A DNA stretch of 64,000 nt from Flavobacteriaceae bacterium NBU2973. GTDB taxonomy: Bacteria > Bacteroidota > Bacteroidia > Flavobacteriales > Flavobacteriaceae. Shown in pieces: positions 35,542 to 44,555 of the stretch. Both the position numbers and the translations under genes were made by a program. Every line of letters begins with the position of its first letter. Within the stretch, counting starts at the first letter, position 1. The stretch covers positions 162,624 to 226,623 of the forward strand of contig JAOEIQ010000005.1 of NCBI GenBank assembly GCA_026162565.1. Direction: 5' to 3'. Under the pieces are notes generated by a model. The model searched no databases and was not told the DNA's origin. It was given only the letters and a program-made list of their open reading frames with translations.

Positions 35542-37152
35542 TTATCTAACATTTGGAGCTCCTGCCATAATTTCTTCGTTGGCAAATTCTTCAAATTGTT
35601 TAAAGTTTTTTATAAAGTAATCTGATAGTTTATAAGCTGTTTCATAATACCCTTCATCGTTACTCCATGTTTTTCTGGGGTTCAGAACTTCTGTTGGTAC
35701 ACCAGGAACTTTTCTAGGTTGCGCTAAACCAAATACAGAATGTGTATGGTAATTATCATGATTTTCTTCTCCTAACTCATTATTTATGGCAGCATTTATC
35801 ATAGCACGAGTATATTTCAACTTCATTCTACTACCAACACCATAAGGGCCACCTGTCCAACCTGTATTAATTAACCAAACCTTTACACCTGTTTCCTTCA
35901 TTTTGGTACTTAACATTTCAGCATATTTTGTTGGATGGAGTGGCATGAAAGGTGCTCCAAAACACGCTGAAAAACTTGGAACAGGCTCTGTAATTCCTGC
36001 TTCTGTTCCTGCTACTTTAGCTGTATAACCAGAGATAAAATGATAGGCTGCTTGCCCAGGAGTTAATTTAGAAATTGGAGGTAATACGCCAAAAGCATCT
36101 GCAGTTAAGAAGAATACATTTTTTGGATTTTTTCCAATCGAAGGGTTTTTAATATTCTCTATGTGATAAATCGGATAGCTAACTCTGGTATTTTGTGTTA
36201 TAGATGTATCGCCAAAATCCACATTCCCTGCATCATCCATGATAACGTTTTCAAGGATAGCTCCTTTTTTAATCGCTCCATAAATTTCAGGTTCTTGCTC
36301 TTGAGATAGGTTTATTACTTTAGCATAACAACCGCCTTCAAAATTAAATACAGAGTTTTCACTTGTCCATCCATGCTCGTCATCACCAATTAATGCTCTA
36401 TTAGGATCTGTAGATAAGGTCGTTTTTCCTGTTCCAGATAATCCAAAGAAAATAGAGGTATCTCCTTTTTCGCCAACATTAGCACTACAATGCATTGGTA
36501 GTGTATTTTTAAAAACAGGTAAAATAAAGTTTAAAGCAGAAAAGATACCTTTTTTAATTTCTCCTGTATATCCTGTTCCACCAATTAATGCTACTTTTCT
36601 TGAAAAATTTAAAATTGCAAAATTATGCTGACGCGTTCCGTCTTCTTCAGGATTTGCCATAAAGCCTGGAGCATTTACAACTGTCCATTCTGGAGAAAAC
36701 GATTCTAATTCAGATTCATCTGGACGTAAAAACATGTTGTAGGCAAACATATTACTCCAAGGATATTCGTTTATAACACGAATATTTAATTTATAATAAT
36801 CATCTGCACAAGCATAAGAGTCTCTAACAAATACCTCTTTTTCAGAAAGGTACTTAACTACCTTGTCGTATAACTTATCAAATTTATCAGCATCAAATGG
36901 AATGTTTATTTTTCCCCACCAAATCTTATCTTCTGTGATGTCATCTTTAACAATAAAACGATCCATTGGAGAACGTCCTGTGAACTCTCCAGTATTAACT
37001 GCAAGAGCTCCTAATGAAGATTCTTTTCCCTGTCCTTTTTCTATTGTAATGTCGTGTAATTGTTCTGGTGAAAGTTGATAATGCACTTTAGCATTTTTAA
37101 TTCCATATTGTTCTAGCGAAATCGTTTTCGTAGCTTGCTTATGGTCTACCAT
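35542..37152 (-). CDS. pckA: Phosphoenolpyruvate carboxykinase (ATP)
   Basis: Gluconeogenic conversion of oxaloacetate to PEP with ATP. 536 residues, normal length. Motifs: GEFTGRSPMDRFIVKD, the kinase loop GLSGTGKTTLSTDPNRALIG, DDEHGWTSENSVFNFEGGCY and NTGWTGGPYGVGSRMKL. A -7 promoter box lies at 37177-37184; it is convergent with hemD. Confidence 0.98.
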   Translation of the reverse strand: MVDHKQATKTISLEQYGIKNAKVHYQLSPEQLHDITIEKGQGKESSLGALAVNTGEFTGRSPMDRFIVKDDITEDKIWWGKINIPFDADKFDKLYDKVVKYLSEKEVFVRDSYACADDYYKLNIRVINEYPWSNMFAYNMFLRPDESELESFSPEWTVVNAPGFMANPEEDGTRQHNFAILNFSRKVALIGGTGYTGEIKKGIFSALNFILPVFKNTLPMHCSANVGEKGDTSIFFGLSGTGKTTLSTDPNRALIGDDEHGWTSENSVFNFEGGCYAKVINLSQEQEPEIYGAIKKGAILENVIMDDAGNVDFGDTSITQNTRVSYPIYHIENIKNPSIGKNPKNVFFLTADAFGVLPPISKLTPGQAAYHFISGYTAKVAGTEAGITEPVPSFSACFGAPFMPLHPTKYAEMLSTKMKETGVKVWLINTGWTGGPYGVGSRMKLKYTRAMINAAINNELGEENHDNYHTHSVFGLAQPRKVPGVPTEVLNPRKTWSNDEGYYETAYKLSDYFIKNFKQFEEFANEEIMAGAPNVR

Positions 37153-37176
37153 ATTTATTTAGTGTTGTTTAAAGTG

Positions 37177-37184
37177 CAAAGGTA
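37177..37184 (-). promoter_or_regulatory. -7 promoter box of pckA
   Basis: TACCTTTG on the minus strand, 24 bases before the pckA ATG, matching TAnnTTTG. No clear upstream TTTG at 18 bases. Confidence 0.5.
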
Positions 37185-37217
37185 AAATTTTATTTAAAGC
37201 GACCGATAAAAAACCAA

Positions 37218-37607
37218 TCAATTAACCTTTAATTTCATAAAATTTATCAACAAAACGACCCAAGAAACTATTAATAACAAACCTCCAATTGGAGTTATAA
37301 AACCAATCTTTTTAAAATCAAAACTTGAAAGAGTGTTCGTTGCTAGAGCATAAATTGACCCAGAAAAGAAAACTAACCCAATAATTACTAAATAAAAAAT
37401 CGTTGTTTTATAACTATCTGTAACATAACTAGACGATCCAATAAATAATAAAAAAAGCGCATGATACATTTGATACTTCACTCCAGTTTCAAAAGTATTA
37501 ATGGCTTCTGGAGATATCAGTTTTTTTAATCCATGAGCTGCAAAAGCTCCAAGAATAATACTAACGATTCCTAAAATTACTGCAGTTACTAAAATTGTTT
37601 TGTTCAT
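37218..37607 (-). CDS. DUF423 family membrane protein
   Basis: 129 residues, four membrane helices, with the family pattern GAFAAHGLKKLISPEAINTF, KYQMYHALFLLFIG and FFSGSIYALA. Members are small inner-membrane proteins of unknown function, often in conserved core genome. It lies between pckA and the divergent saccharopine dehydrogenase-like gene. Confidence 0.9.
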   Translation of the reverse strand: MNKTILVTAVILGIVSIILGAFAAHGLKKLISPEAINTFETGVKYQMYHALFLLFIGSSSYVTDSYKTTIFYLVIIGLVFFSGSIYALATNTLSSFDFKKIGFITPIGGLLLIVSWVVLLINFMKLKVN

Positions 37608-37687
37608 AATTAATAGTCTGTTTGAGTTTAAATATCAAGGGCATTTTATTACATTCGTCGCAACAAAATTAGTCAAGAAAATTCGTT

Positions 37688-39052
37688 ATGCGAAAGATTT
37701 TAGTTATTGGTTCTGGTAAATCTACTTCCTACCTTATAAAATACCTTTTAGATAAATCTGAAACTGAAAACCTTCATATTACTGTTGGAGATTTAAATAT
37801 AGATACTGCCAAAGCACTTACTGGCAGTCATAAAAATGCAGCAGCCATTTCATTAGATGTTTTTGATGAAATGTCTCGAGTTGAAGCTATAAAAAACTCA
37901 GATATTGTAATATCAATGTTACCTGCTAGATTTCACATAGAGGTAGCAAAAAACTGTATTGAATTTAATAAAAATATGGTTACTGCATCTTATGTAAGTG
38001 AGGAGATGCAGGCACTTGATGCGGATGCTAAAGCCAAAGGATTAGTTTTTATGAATGAAATTGGTGTTGATCCAGGAATCGACCATATGAGTGCTATGCA
38101 AGTAATCGATCGTATTCGTGATAAAGGAGGTAAAATGATTTTGTTTGAATCGTTTACTGGTGGACTAGTTGCTCCTGAAAGTGATAATAACTTGTGGAAC
38201 TATAAGTTTACATGGAACCCTAGAAATGTTGTTGTTGCTGGTCAAGGAGGAGCTGCTAAATTTTTACAAGAAGGCACTTATAAATACATTCCTTATAATC
38301 GTTTATTTAGACGAACAGAATTTTTAGAAGTAGAAGGTTATGGGCGTTTTGAAGCACTTGCTAATAGAGATTCTTTAAAATACCAAAGTGTCTATGGTTT
38401 AGATCATGTTCAAACATTATATAGAGGTACCATTAGACGTGTTGGTTTTTCACGCGCTTGGAATGTGTTTGTTGCTCTTGGAATGACTGATGACAGCTAC
38501 ACTATAGATGATAGTGAAAATATGAGTTATCGCGACTTTGTTAATTCTTTTTTACCATACAGTCCAACAGATTCTGTTGAGTTAAAATTTAGACATCAAT
38601 TAAAAATTGACCAAGACGATATAGTTTGGGATAAATTTTTAGAGCTTGATATTTTTAGTGCTACTAAAATGGTTGAACTAAAAAAAGCAACTCCAGCTCA
38701 AATACTACAAAAAATATTAATGGATAGCTGGACATTGGATGCTAAAGATAAAGATATGATTGTTATGTATCATAAATTTGGGTATGAACTAAATGGCAAA
38801 AAACATCAAATAGATGCAACAATGGTAACTTTAGGTGAAGACCAAACGTATACAGCAATGGCAAAAACAGTTGGCTTACCAGTAGCAATGGCAACTCTAG
38901 CAATTTTAAATGGTAAAATTACGACTCCAGGTGTACAAATACCAATTTCTAAAGAAGTATACGAACCTATTCTTCTTGAACTAGAAGATTATGGAATTAA
39001 ATTTAAAGAAATAGAAGTGCCTTATTTAGGTTATAATCCTCTAAATATTTAG
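37688..39052 (+). CDS. Saccharopine dehydrogenase family protein (Lys9-like)
   Basis: 454 residues, NAD(P)-binding N-terminus ILVIGSGKSTSYLIKYLLDK, NSDIVISMLPARFHIEVAKN, NEIGVDPGIDHMSAMQVIDR and a C-terminal domain with FLPYSPTDSVELKF. It resembles saccharopine reductases of lysine metabolism. A nearby Lrp-type regulator (39811) would fit amino-acid control, which is inference. Family assignment is firm; the precise reaction is not. Confidence 0.88.
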   Translation: MRKILVIGSGKSTSYLIKYLLDKSETENLHITVGDLNIDTAKALTGSHKNAAAISLDVFDEMSRVEAIKNSDIVISMLPARFHIEVAKNCIEFNKNMVTASYVSEEMQALDADAKAKGLVFMNEIGVDPGIDHMSAMQVIDRIRDKGGKMILFESFTGGLVAPESDNNLWNYKFTWNPRNVVVAGQGGAAKFLQEGTYKYIPYNRLFRRTEFLEVEGYGRFEALANRDSLKYQSVYGLDHVQTLYRGTIRRVGFSRAWNVFVALGMTDDSYTIDDSENMSYRDFVNSFLPYSPTDSVELKFRHQLKIDQDDIVWDKFLELDIFSATKMVELKKATPAQILQKILMDSWTLDAKDKDMIVMYHKFGYELNGKKHQIDATMVTLGEDQTYTAMAKTVGLPVAMATLAILNGKITTPGVQIPISKEVYEPILLELEDYGIKFKEIEVPYLGYNPLNI

Positions 39053-39221
39053 TGTTTCAGAAGTATCTAATTATCTTAATTTGACCCATATATAAGTCTA
39101 TTTTATTGATTTAATTAGAATTTATTACATTGTAGTATCAGTTTCACCCCAAATCAAACTGAAAAACCCCAAATAATAACCTAAAAAAGACTTGAAAAAG
39201 TCTCTTTTAAAACATCTTATT

Positions 39222-39743
39222 ATGAAAAACCTACACCTATTTCTAACAGTTTTAGCCTTATTTATTTTTTCTTGTAGTAGCGATAATGAAAATAATAGCA
39301 GTACATTACCTATTTCTGAAAGCCAAGGAATTAATGCTTCTATAAATGGAGGCTCATTTAGTGATTACAACTTCTCTGATAGTATTTATCAAGTAACAAA
39401 AGGAGCTAACAACACCATAAGTATTGATGCAAGTGACATGAATGGAAATCAAATCACCTTATTTTTAAATAGTACTGGAGGTTTTAGTTCTGGAACGATT
39501 AAAAATATGGGAGATATCGATTCTAATAACTTTGTAACATATATCTTGTTGAGGCAAGTTAATCCTGAAGTTAGTTACTTTTCATCTACTGGAACTGTGA
39601 CTATCACCGAAAATAGAGCTCACCCAACAGATTCAGGTTTGCAATTACTTTCTGGTACTTTTGAAGTTACAGCTAATCCTATTAACGATCCAACAACCAT
39701 TACTATAGCTGGAAATTTTGTAGAATTAGAATTTGAAGATTAA
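39222..39743 (+). CDS. Putative lipoprotein (DUF6252-like)
   Basis: 173 residues from the ATG at 39222 (MKNLHLFLTVLALFIFSCSS), which gives a lipoprotein signal with Cys18. An upstream TTG would place ten residues before the signal and is unlikely. The rest is a Ser/Asn-rich beta fold with no named motif; small DUF6252 lipoproteins of Bacteroidota look similar. Function unknown. It lies between the saccharopine-family gene and the Lrp gene. Confidence 0.75.
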   Translation: MKNLHLFLTVLALFIFSCSSDNENNSSTLPISESQGINASINGGSFSDYNFSDSIYQVTKGANNTISIDASDMNGNQITLFLNSTGGFSSGTIKNMGDIDSNNFVTYILLRQVNPEVSYFSSTGTVTITENRAHPTDSGLQLLSGTFEVTANPINDPTTITIAGNFVELEFED

Positions 39744-39810
39744 AAAGATAGTTATCCTTTCATTTTGAAATTGATTTAGTATTTTTATATTTCAATTTAA
39801 AATACTTTAA

Positions 39811-40281
39811 ATGAAAGTTAATGACAAAGGTATTTTTATCGATGGTATTGATAAAAAGATATTGCGTGCTTTAATGGAAGATGCCAGAACACCAATTTTA
39901 GAAATCGCTCGTAATGTTGGTATTTCGGGAGCTGCAATACATCAAAGACTGCGAAAACTTGAGAAATCGAAACTTATTTCTGGTTCTAAATTTGTAATTA
40001 ACCCTAGAGTTTTGGGTTATACTACAATGGCTTTTGTTGGCATATATTTAGATAAAGCTATGAGTAATCCTGAAGCTGTGAAACAATTATCTAAAATACC
40101 TGAAGTTTTAGAATGTCATTACACCACTGGTCATTGGAGTGTGTTTATCAAGATTTTAGCGAAAGACAATGAGCATTTAATGCATGTTCTAAATACAGAT
40201 ATTCAATCTATAAATGGTGTTTCTAGAACGGAGACATTTGTGTCACTACAACAACAAATTGATAGACAAATAAAGATTTAA
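39811..40281 (+). CDS. Lrp/AsnC family transcriptional regulator
   Basis: 156 residues: N-terminal winged HTH (IDKKILRALMEDARTPILEI, GISGAAIHQRLRKLEKSKLI) and C-terminal RAM ligand-binding domain (AFVGIYLDKA, VLECHYTTGHWSVFIKI). Lrp proteins sense amino acids and act on their metabolism. The target is unknown. It is followed by a clear terminator, so the gene is alone in its transcript. Confidence 0.93.
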   Translation: MKVNDKGIFIDGIDKKILRALMEDARTPILEIARNVGISGAAIHQRLRKLEKSKLISGSKFVINPRVLGYTTMAFVGIYLDKAMSNPEAVKQLSKIPEVLECHYTTGHWSVFIKILAKDNEHLMHVLNTDIQSINGVSRTETFVSLQQQIDRQIKI

Positions 40282-40311
40282 AAAAAGACTCAAAATATTG
40301 AGTCTTTTTTA
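40281..40311. terminator. Terminator between Lrp gene and T9SS cargo gene
   Basis: AAAAAAAGACTCAA, short loop and TTGAGTCTTTTTT; A and T runs on both sides make it work on both strands for these convergent genes. Confidence 0.88.
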
Positions 40312-40326
40312 TTTAGAACACTATTT

Positions 40327-41145
40327 CTAGTTAATAATTATTCTTTTTGTAATTATTCCTTTTTCAGAAGAAAGAGTAATAAAGTACATTCCTGAAACTA
40401 ATTTTGAGCTTAAATCTAGATTTTGATTTGAAGTTATCCCATTTAAATCATAGCTAACTATTTCGCGTCCATTAACATCTGTTACAGATACTGTATATAT
40501 AGACACACCAGAATTTTTAATAATAATATTACCATTTGATGGGTTCGGAAAAATAGAGATTTCATTTTCTAACTCTATAAAACTGTTAACGCTTAATGTA
40601 TCTAGGACATCGATGCTAATATTATGAAAAGCAAAATCTGTATTATCAGACACATCTGGCTGTATAATTTTAATTCCTGTAATATTAGCCGCATTAGTCG
40701 CATTAGTAATAGGAATTGCACCAGCACCAACTAGATATTCTTGATTAGCTGAAATTTCAGCATCATCTTGATTGAAAACAGATATAAACCCATCTTCAAC
40801 CGTATCATAATCTATACCATTTAATTTAAAATTTGTTGGGCTACCATTTTTAGTGAGTGTTATAATAAATGTATTTACTGCAGCTCCACTACCAAAATAA
40901 AACACAAGATCTCCTCCTCCTAAATCAAATAACGTTTCAGCTCCAGAACCAGCAATGTCGATTAACAACTCATAAGAATCTGTTCCACTTGTGAGAGTTT
41001 CAGTAATACTTACACCATTATCTACTGCTGTATCAATCGTAAAATTCAAGTTTTGAGAGTTTGCACATTGACTAGAGGTCAATAAAACAAGTAAAATCAA
41101 ACTATACAGAAAGGTTCCTTTAATATAATTGTAGTTTTTTTTCAT
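40327..41145 (-). CDS. T9SS cargo protein with type A C-terminal sorting domain
   Basis: 272 residues. Signal peptide at the N-terminus (about residues 10-33), then a beta-rich Thr/Asp-rich region of about 170 residues without a named domain. The C-terminal ~75 residues are a type A sorting domain: ISIFPNPSNGNIIIKN, GREIVSYDLNG and SGMYFITLSSEKGIITKRII. It is therefore exported across the outer membrane and attached to the surface or released. Function of the body is unknown. A terminator hairpin separates it from the tail-collar gene upstream. Confidence 0.88.
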   Translation of the reverse strand: MKKNYNYIKGTFLYSLILLVLLTSSQCANSQNLNFTIDTAVDNGVSITETLTSGTDSYELLIDIAGSGAETLFDLGGGDLVFYFGSGAAVNTFIITLTKNGSPTNFKLNGIDYDTVEDGFISVFNQDDAEISANQEYLVGAGAIPITNATNAANITGIKIIQPDVSDNTDFAFHNISIDVLDTLSVNSFIELENEISIFPNPSNGNIIIKNSGVSIYTVSVTDVNGREIVSYDLNGITSNQNLDLSSKLVSGMYFITLSSEKGIITKRIIIN

Positions 41146-41160
41146 AATTATAAGTTTAAA

Positions 41161-41194
41161 AAAGTAGAGACCCTCTTTAGTAAGTCTCTACTTT
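41161..41194 (-). terminator. Terminator of the tail-collar gene
   Basis: On the minus strand AAAGTAGAGAC, 12-base loop, GTCTCTACTTT and a T run, after the tail-collar stop and before the T9SS gene. Confidence 0.8.
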
Positions 41195-41208
41195 ATAAAA
41201 ATTAAAGA

Positions 41209-41736
41209 TTAATTTCTTGATGGATAAATACCCTCTAAAGCAATAATATAATTGACACTTTGAAAAGGTTGCATATTATTTACAGGTTGATTATTTCCAG
41301 TATTACCAATGGCAACACTATCTGCAGCCATAGATGCATTTTTACCCATAGCATAAACACCTCCTTCTGCATTGTAGGCATTAGTTGGATTAGGAGTGGT
41401 AGTAACGCCTCTACCAAGTGGACTAACAGCTTGAATTGCTCCAGGATGATTATGTTCTGGCATTTGCGCAACGGTTAATGTATTTGTCTCACTCCCTCCA
41501 TGTTGCCCTAATTTTATTGTTGATCTACCTGGTCCTGTTCCAGCATGAACAGGAACACGGCCTCTTAAATCTGGCAGACCAAATGTCCTTCTCCCATCTC
41601 CTCCATAAGTTGTTCCTAAAATTGAAAATAAAGCTTGATGTTGAGCTATATCTAATAGTTGACCATCGCATAACGCCCAGTTTCTAGGTGCGAAATTTCC
41701 AGCAAACATCATAATTTGTCCAATAAATTGTTCCAT
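41209..41736 (-). CDS. Phage tail collar domain protein (MdpB-type)
   Basis: 175 residues, the short tail-collar family (PF07484): IGQIMMFAGNFAPRNWALCD at the N-terminus, LFSILGTTYGGDGRRTFGLP, DLRGRVPVHAGTGPG and QMPEHNHPGAI, ending PFQSVNYIIALEGIYPS. Genes of this kind occur singly or in tandem in many Bacteroidota, without phage. No other phage gene is in the window, so it is not read as a prophage remnant. Role unknown; cell-surface or contractile-system use is speculation. Confidence 0.9.
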   Translation of the reverse strand: MEQFIGQIMMFAGNFAPRNWALCDGQLLDIAQHQALFSILGTTYGGDGRRTFGLPDLRGRVPVHAGTGPGRSTIKLGQHGGSETNTLTVAQMPEHNHPGAIQAVSPLGRGVTTTPNPTNAYNAEGGVYAMGKNASMAADSVAIGNTGNNQPVNNMQPFQSVNYIIALEGIYPSRN

Positions 41737-41916
41737 AATATTTAATTTTAATTGTGATTAATTGATATCCAAAATTAGTTTTGAAGCATCTATTTATTCA
41801 GCGAAAAATTACTGGATAATAAAACCAAGTAGAAACACCTGATTTTAAATTAAACGCTGTTTTTTAAAAAAATAACTAGTAGTTTTAGAGTCTATTAATC
41901 ATTAAAAACTAAAAAA

Positions 41917-42369
41917 ATGAGTAGATCAAAACCTTTAAGTATCGCTATTACAGATGCAAAATCATGGGCTAGAAAATGGCAAATTGAATGCCCTAATAAT
42001 TGCAAAGCCTTTTTAATGCCGATAGACGATCTTGTTGCATGTCTTGAAGAAGTTGGTGTTTTAAAAAGTAATGGGAAAGATAATGGGAAAGGCACCTATA
42101 ATCTAAAAAAAGCTAGTTGCTCTGGAATTAGAGCTTATATGGCTGTAGACCCAAATGTAAAAGTTGGTGGTGGCGAAAAACTATTACTTGTCGCAACTGA
42201 AAAAGATGCCAATGGTGTTTATCGTGATATTGTAAGAGGCGAAATAACTAGTCAAAATGTTAACAAAGCTAAAGGAGAATTAGAAGATCCTAATTTATTA
42301 GGGAGTGGTGTTTATGATTTTACTCACCCTTGTCCAAGTGAATGTGACCCTAATAGTCCATTGATTTAA
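41917..42369 (+). CDS. Hypothetical cytosolic protein with C-terminal CPxxCD-like motif
   Basis: 150 residues, no signal peptide or membrane helix. Visible features: an early SIAITDAKSWARKWQIECPN, MPIDDLVACLEEVGVL, IRAYMAVDPNVKVGGGEKLL and the C-terminus YDFTHPCPSECDPNSPLI, with five cysteines, the last pair being Cys-Pro-Ser-Glu-Cys-Asp. No named family recognised; I recall similar small proteins in other flavobacteria, ending CPxxCD, but cannot confirm it here. It starts 24 bases before the 7-TM gene and is probably the first gene of the signalling cassette through 44465. Confidence 0.75.
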   Translation: MSRSKPLSIAITDAKSWARKWQIECPNNCKAFLMPIDDLVACLEEVGVLKSNGKDNGKGTYNLKKASCSGIRAYMAVDPNVKVGGGEKLLLVATEKDANGVYRDIVRGEITSQNVNKAKGELEDPNLLGSGVYDFTHPCPSECDPNSPLI

Positions 42370-42392
42370 TATTGAATAAAATTTGATAGAGT

Positions 42393-43028
42393 ATGCTAGA
42401 TGATTTTTTGGGATATTTAGGAATTGTATTGCTAGTTATAAACACTTGTTTATACATAAAGAGCTACAGTAATATAAAGGATACTGTAGCTCTTAAATAT
42501 TTTAATTGGTATCTTTTACTTATCTGTATTATTCAAATAATTGTTCTTATTCTAGCCTATAACAAAATTGATAACCTCTATTTATCCCATTTTTATTTTA
42601 TTCTACAATTTATTTTCCTATCACTTTTTTATAAAGAGCTATTTGAAAAAAACCAGATAAAATGGATTTATATAGCGTTTATTATCGTGTTTATTTCATT
42701 AATTATTCAATATTCATTAAAGCCTCAATTATTTTATAAGTTTAACATTTTTGAAGTATTTATTACCTCATTTCCACTTATCGTTTATTCAATTGTCCAC
42801 TTATATAATTCTTTGAGTAAAAAAGGACAGTTCATCTATATTAATGCTGGCGTCCTAATGTATATAACAATTAGCACACTTATATTTATATTAGGTGATT
42901 ATTTATCAAATTACTCAAATGAATCAATCTCTAATATCTGGTTTCTGAATAAAGTTTTTTATGTTGGTTATTTAGTCTTAATTTTAATAGAATGGAAGAA
43001 GAATATTTTGCCACTCAAGAGCAAATAA
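42393..43028 (+). CDS. Seven-helix membrane protein of unknown function
   Basis: 211 residues with about seven membrane helices (near 5-22, 37-57, 64-83, 90-107, 118-138, 148-167, 182-201) and very short loops; no named domain. Its 3' end overlaps the kinase gene by 37 bases, so the two are translationally linked. It is a plausible sensory or transport partner of the kinase, whose own sensor is only one helix. The kinase start at 42992 is inside this gene's last 13 codons. Confidence 0.85.
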   Translation: MLDDFLGYLGIVLLVINTCLYIKSYSNIKDTVALKYFNWYLLLICIIQIIVLILAYNKIDNLYLSHFYFILQFIFLSLFYKELFEKNQIKWIYIAFIIVFISLIIQYSLKPQLFYKFNIFEVFITSFPLIVYSIVHLYNSLSKKGQFIYINAGVLMYITISTLIFILGDYLSNYSNESISNIWFLNKVFYVGYLVLILIEWKKNILPLKSK

Positions 43029-43798
43029 TAGGTGCTCTTGTATATGGAATCATCTTTCTAGTATTAGTAACACTAGGACTTATTCTATTTTTCTATTATT
43101 CCAGAAAAAAAATTATTGAAAAAGAAGTTGAAAAAGTTAACATTAAACTAGATCACCAAAAAAAAATATTACAAACAACTATAAAAGTACAAGAGGAAGA
43201 ACGTAATAGGATAGCTCAAGATTTACACGATGCCATAAGCTCAAAACTAAATGTGGTAAGCTTAACAACCAATGTATTATTAGATGACACATCTATTGGT
43301 AATGAACAAAAAGAAGCACTTAACCATATTTTAGATATTACTACTAGAACACTGGAAAGCTCAAGAAAAATTGCTCACGAACTACTGCCTCCTATATTAG
43401 ATAAATTTGGATTGAAAGTGGCTTTAGAAGAACTGTTCGAAGAGTTTACATCTAATACGTCAATTAAAATAGAACACAATATTGAATCTATTGAAAAACT
43501 AGATAAAAATAATGAGCTTCATATTTTTAGGATAGCACAAGAACTAATAAGTAATGCTTTAAATCATGGAAAAGCTGACCTATTAAAAATGGAACTTAAA
43601 AAAAACAATAAAGGGTTTACACTTATTTTTATAGATAATGGTATTGGATTCGATGTTAACAAACAAAAAAAGAAACATGGAATCGGTTTGCAAAATATTA
43701 GAAGTCGCGTAGCTATCTTAAATGGCAAGTTATTTATTGAAAGTTCAAAAAAAACGGGAAGTATTTTTACTATAAATTGTCTTAATTATGAATTCTAA
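42992..43798 (+). CDS. Short sensor histidine kinase, NarL/HisKA_3 type
   Basis: 268 residues: a single N-terminal membrane helix (about 12-36), a coiled coil, then HisKA_3 with phospho-acceptor His79 in RIAQDLHDAISSKLNVVS, and a HATPase domain with FRIAQELISNALNHGKAD and DNGIGFDVNKQKKKHGIGLQ. It has no periplasmic sensor domain, so input must come by a partner, most likely the overlapping 7-TM protein. It overlaps the response regulator gene by 11 bases. Confidence 0.93.
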   Translation: MEEEYFATQEQIIGALVYGIIFLVLVTLGLILFFYYSRKKIIEKEVEKVNIKLDHQKKILQTTIKVQEEERNRIAQDLHDAISSKLNVVSLTTNVLLDDTSIGNEQKEALNHILDITTRTLESSRKIAHELLPPILDKFGLKVALEELFEEFTSNTSIKIEHNIESIEKLDKNNELHIFRIAQELISNALNHGKADLLKMELKKNNKGFTLIFIDNGIGFDVNKQKKKHGIGLQNIRSRVAILNGKLFIESSKKTGSIFTINCLNYEF

Positions 43799-44465
43799 AA
43801 TTACAATAGTACTAGCCGATGATGAATTGTTATTTAGACAAGGGCTTATTTCGATTTTAAGTAAAGAAAAAAACATCGATATTTTTTTTGATGCTCAAGA
43901 TGGTAATGATTTGATGAGTAAATTGAGAAATGCCAACGAATTACCAGAAATAGTTATAACCGATTTAAAAATGCCTGGCTTAAACGGCGTAGAAACTACT
44001 AAACTAATTAGAAAAGAATTTCCAGATGTAAAAATTATTGCACTGACCAGCTATTTTAGTAAGCCTTTTATTTTAAATATGATTTCTATTGGAGCTGTAG
44101 CTTATCTTGCTAAAAACAGTACACCAAAATTAATGCTTACAACCATTAATGAAGTTGCCGAAAAAGGCTTTTATTATGATGAACAAGTCATGAAGTTTAT
44201 TCATGAAGGTTTGATTAACAATAGTGATCAAAGCAAAAAATCAAATTTTGACACTACTTACTTTACTAAAAGAGAAAAAGAAGTTTTAGAGCTTATTTGC
44301 AAGCAATATACTACTAATGAAATTGGAGATACACTCTTTATAAGCCCAAGAACTGTTGAAGGTCATCGCAATAATTTATTATTAAAAACCGAATCCAAAA
44401 ACGTCGCTGGATTGGTAGTTTATGCGATTCAAAATAAGTTAGTGGATTTTGATGAAAAATTATAA
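43788..44465 (+). CDS. NarL/LuxR-family response regulator
   Basis: 225 residues. Receiver with acidic pair Asp11/Asp12, phosphorylation site Asp59 (ITDLKMPGLNG) and Lys109. The C-terminal LuxR HTH is FTKREKEVLELICKQYTTNE, ISPRTVEGHRNNLLLKTESK. Overlap with the kinase makes it the cognate partner. Followed directly by a terminator that ends the cassette. Confidence 0.95.
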   Translation: MNSKITIVLADDELLFRQGLISILSKEKNIDIFFDAQDGNDLMSKLRNANELPEIVITDLKMPGLNGVETTKLIRKEFPDVKIIALTSYFSKPFILNMISIGAVAYLAKNSTPKLMLTTINEVAEKGFYYDEQVMKFIHEGLINNSDQSKKSNFDTTYFTKREKEVLELICKQYTTNEIGDTLFISPRTVEGHRNNLLLKTESKNVAGLVVYAIQNKLVDFDEKL

Positions 44466-44467
44466 AT

Positions 44468-44536
44468 AAAAAAAGCCTCTGCATTTCGACCAGTTCGAGA
44501 GCCTCAATGTCCAGCTCAATGACCAAGAGGCTTTTA
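44468..44536. terminator. Terminator with nested repeat in its loop
   Basis: AAAAAAGCCTCT and AGAGGCTTTT form the stem. The 44-base loop (44482-44525) is a TCGA-type repeat in two parts, CATTTCGACCAGTTCGAGAG and CTCAATGTCCAGCTCAATG followed by ACCA. It lies between the response regulator and the convergent peptidase gene. Confidence 0.82.
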
Positions 44537-44555
44537 TTTTTTTTATAAAATTAGG

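Noticed and set aside
41260..41687. Plus-strand open frames opposite the tail-collar gene
   Set aside because: They mirror the strong minus-strand coding sequence and show no protein-like pattern of their own.
41209..41736. Prophage remnant suggested by the tail-collar protein
   Set aside because: It is one gene of a small family common in Bacteroidota outside phages; no integrase, capsid, terminase or attachment site is nearby.
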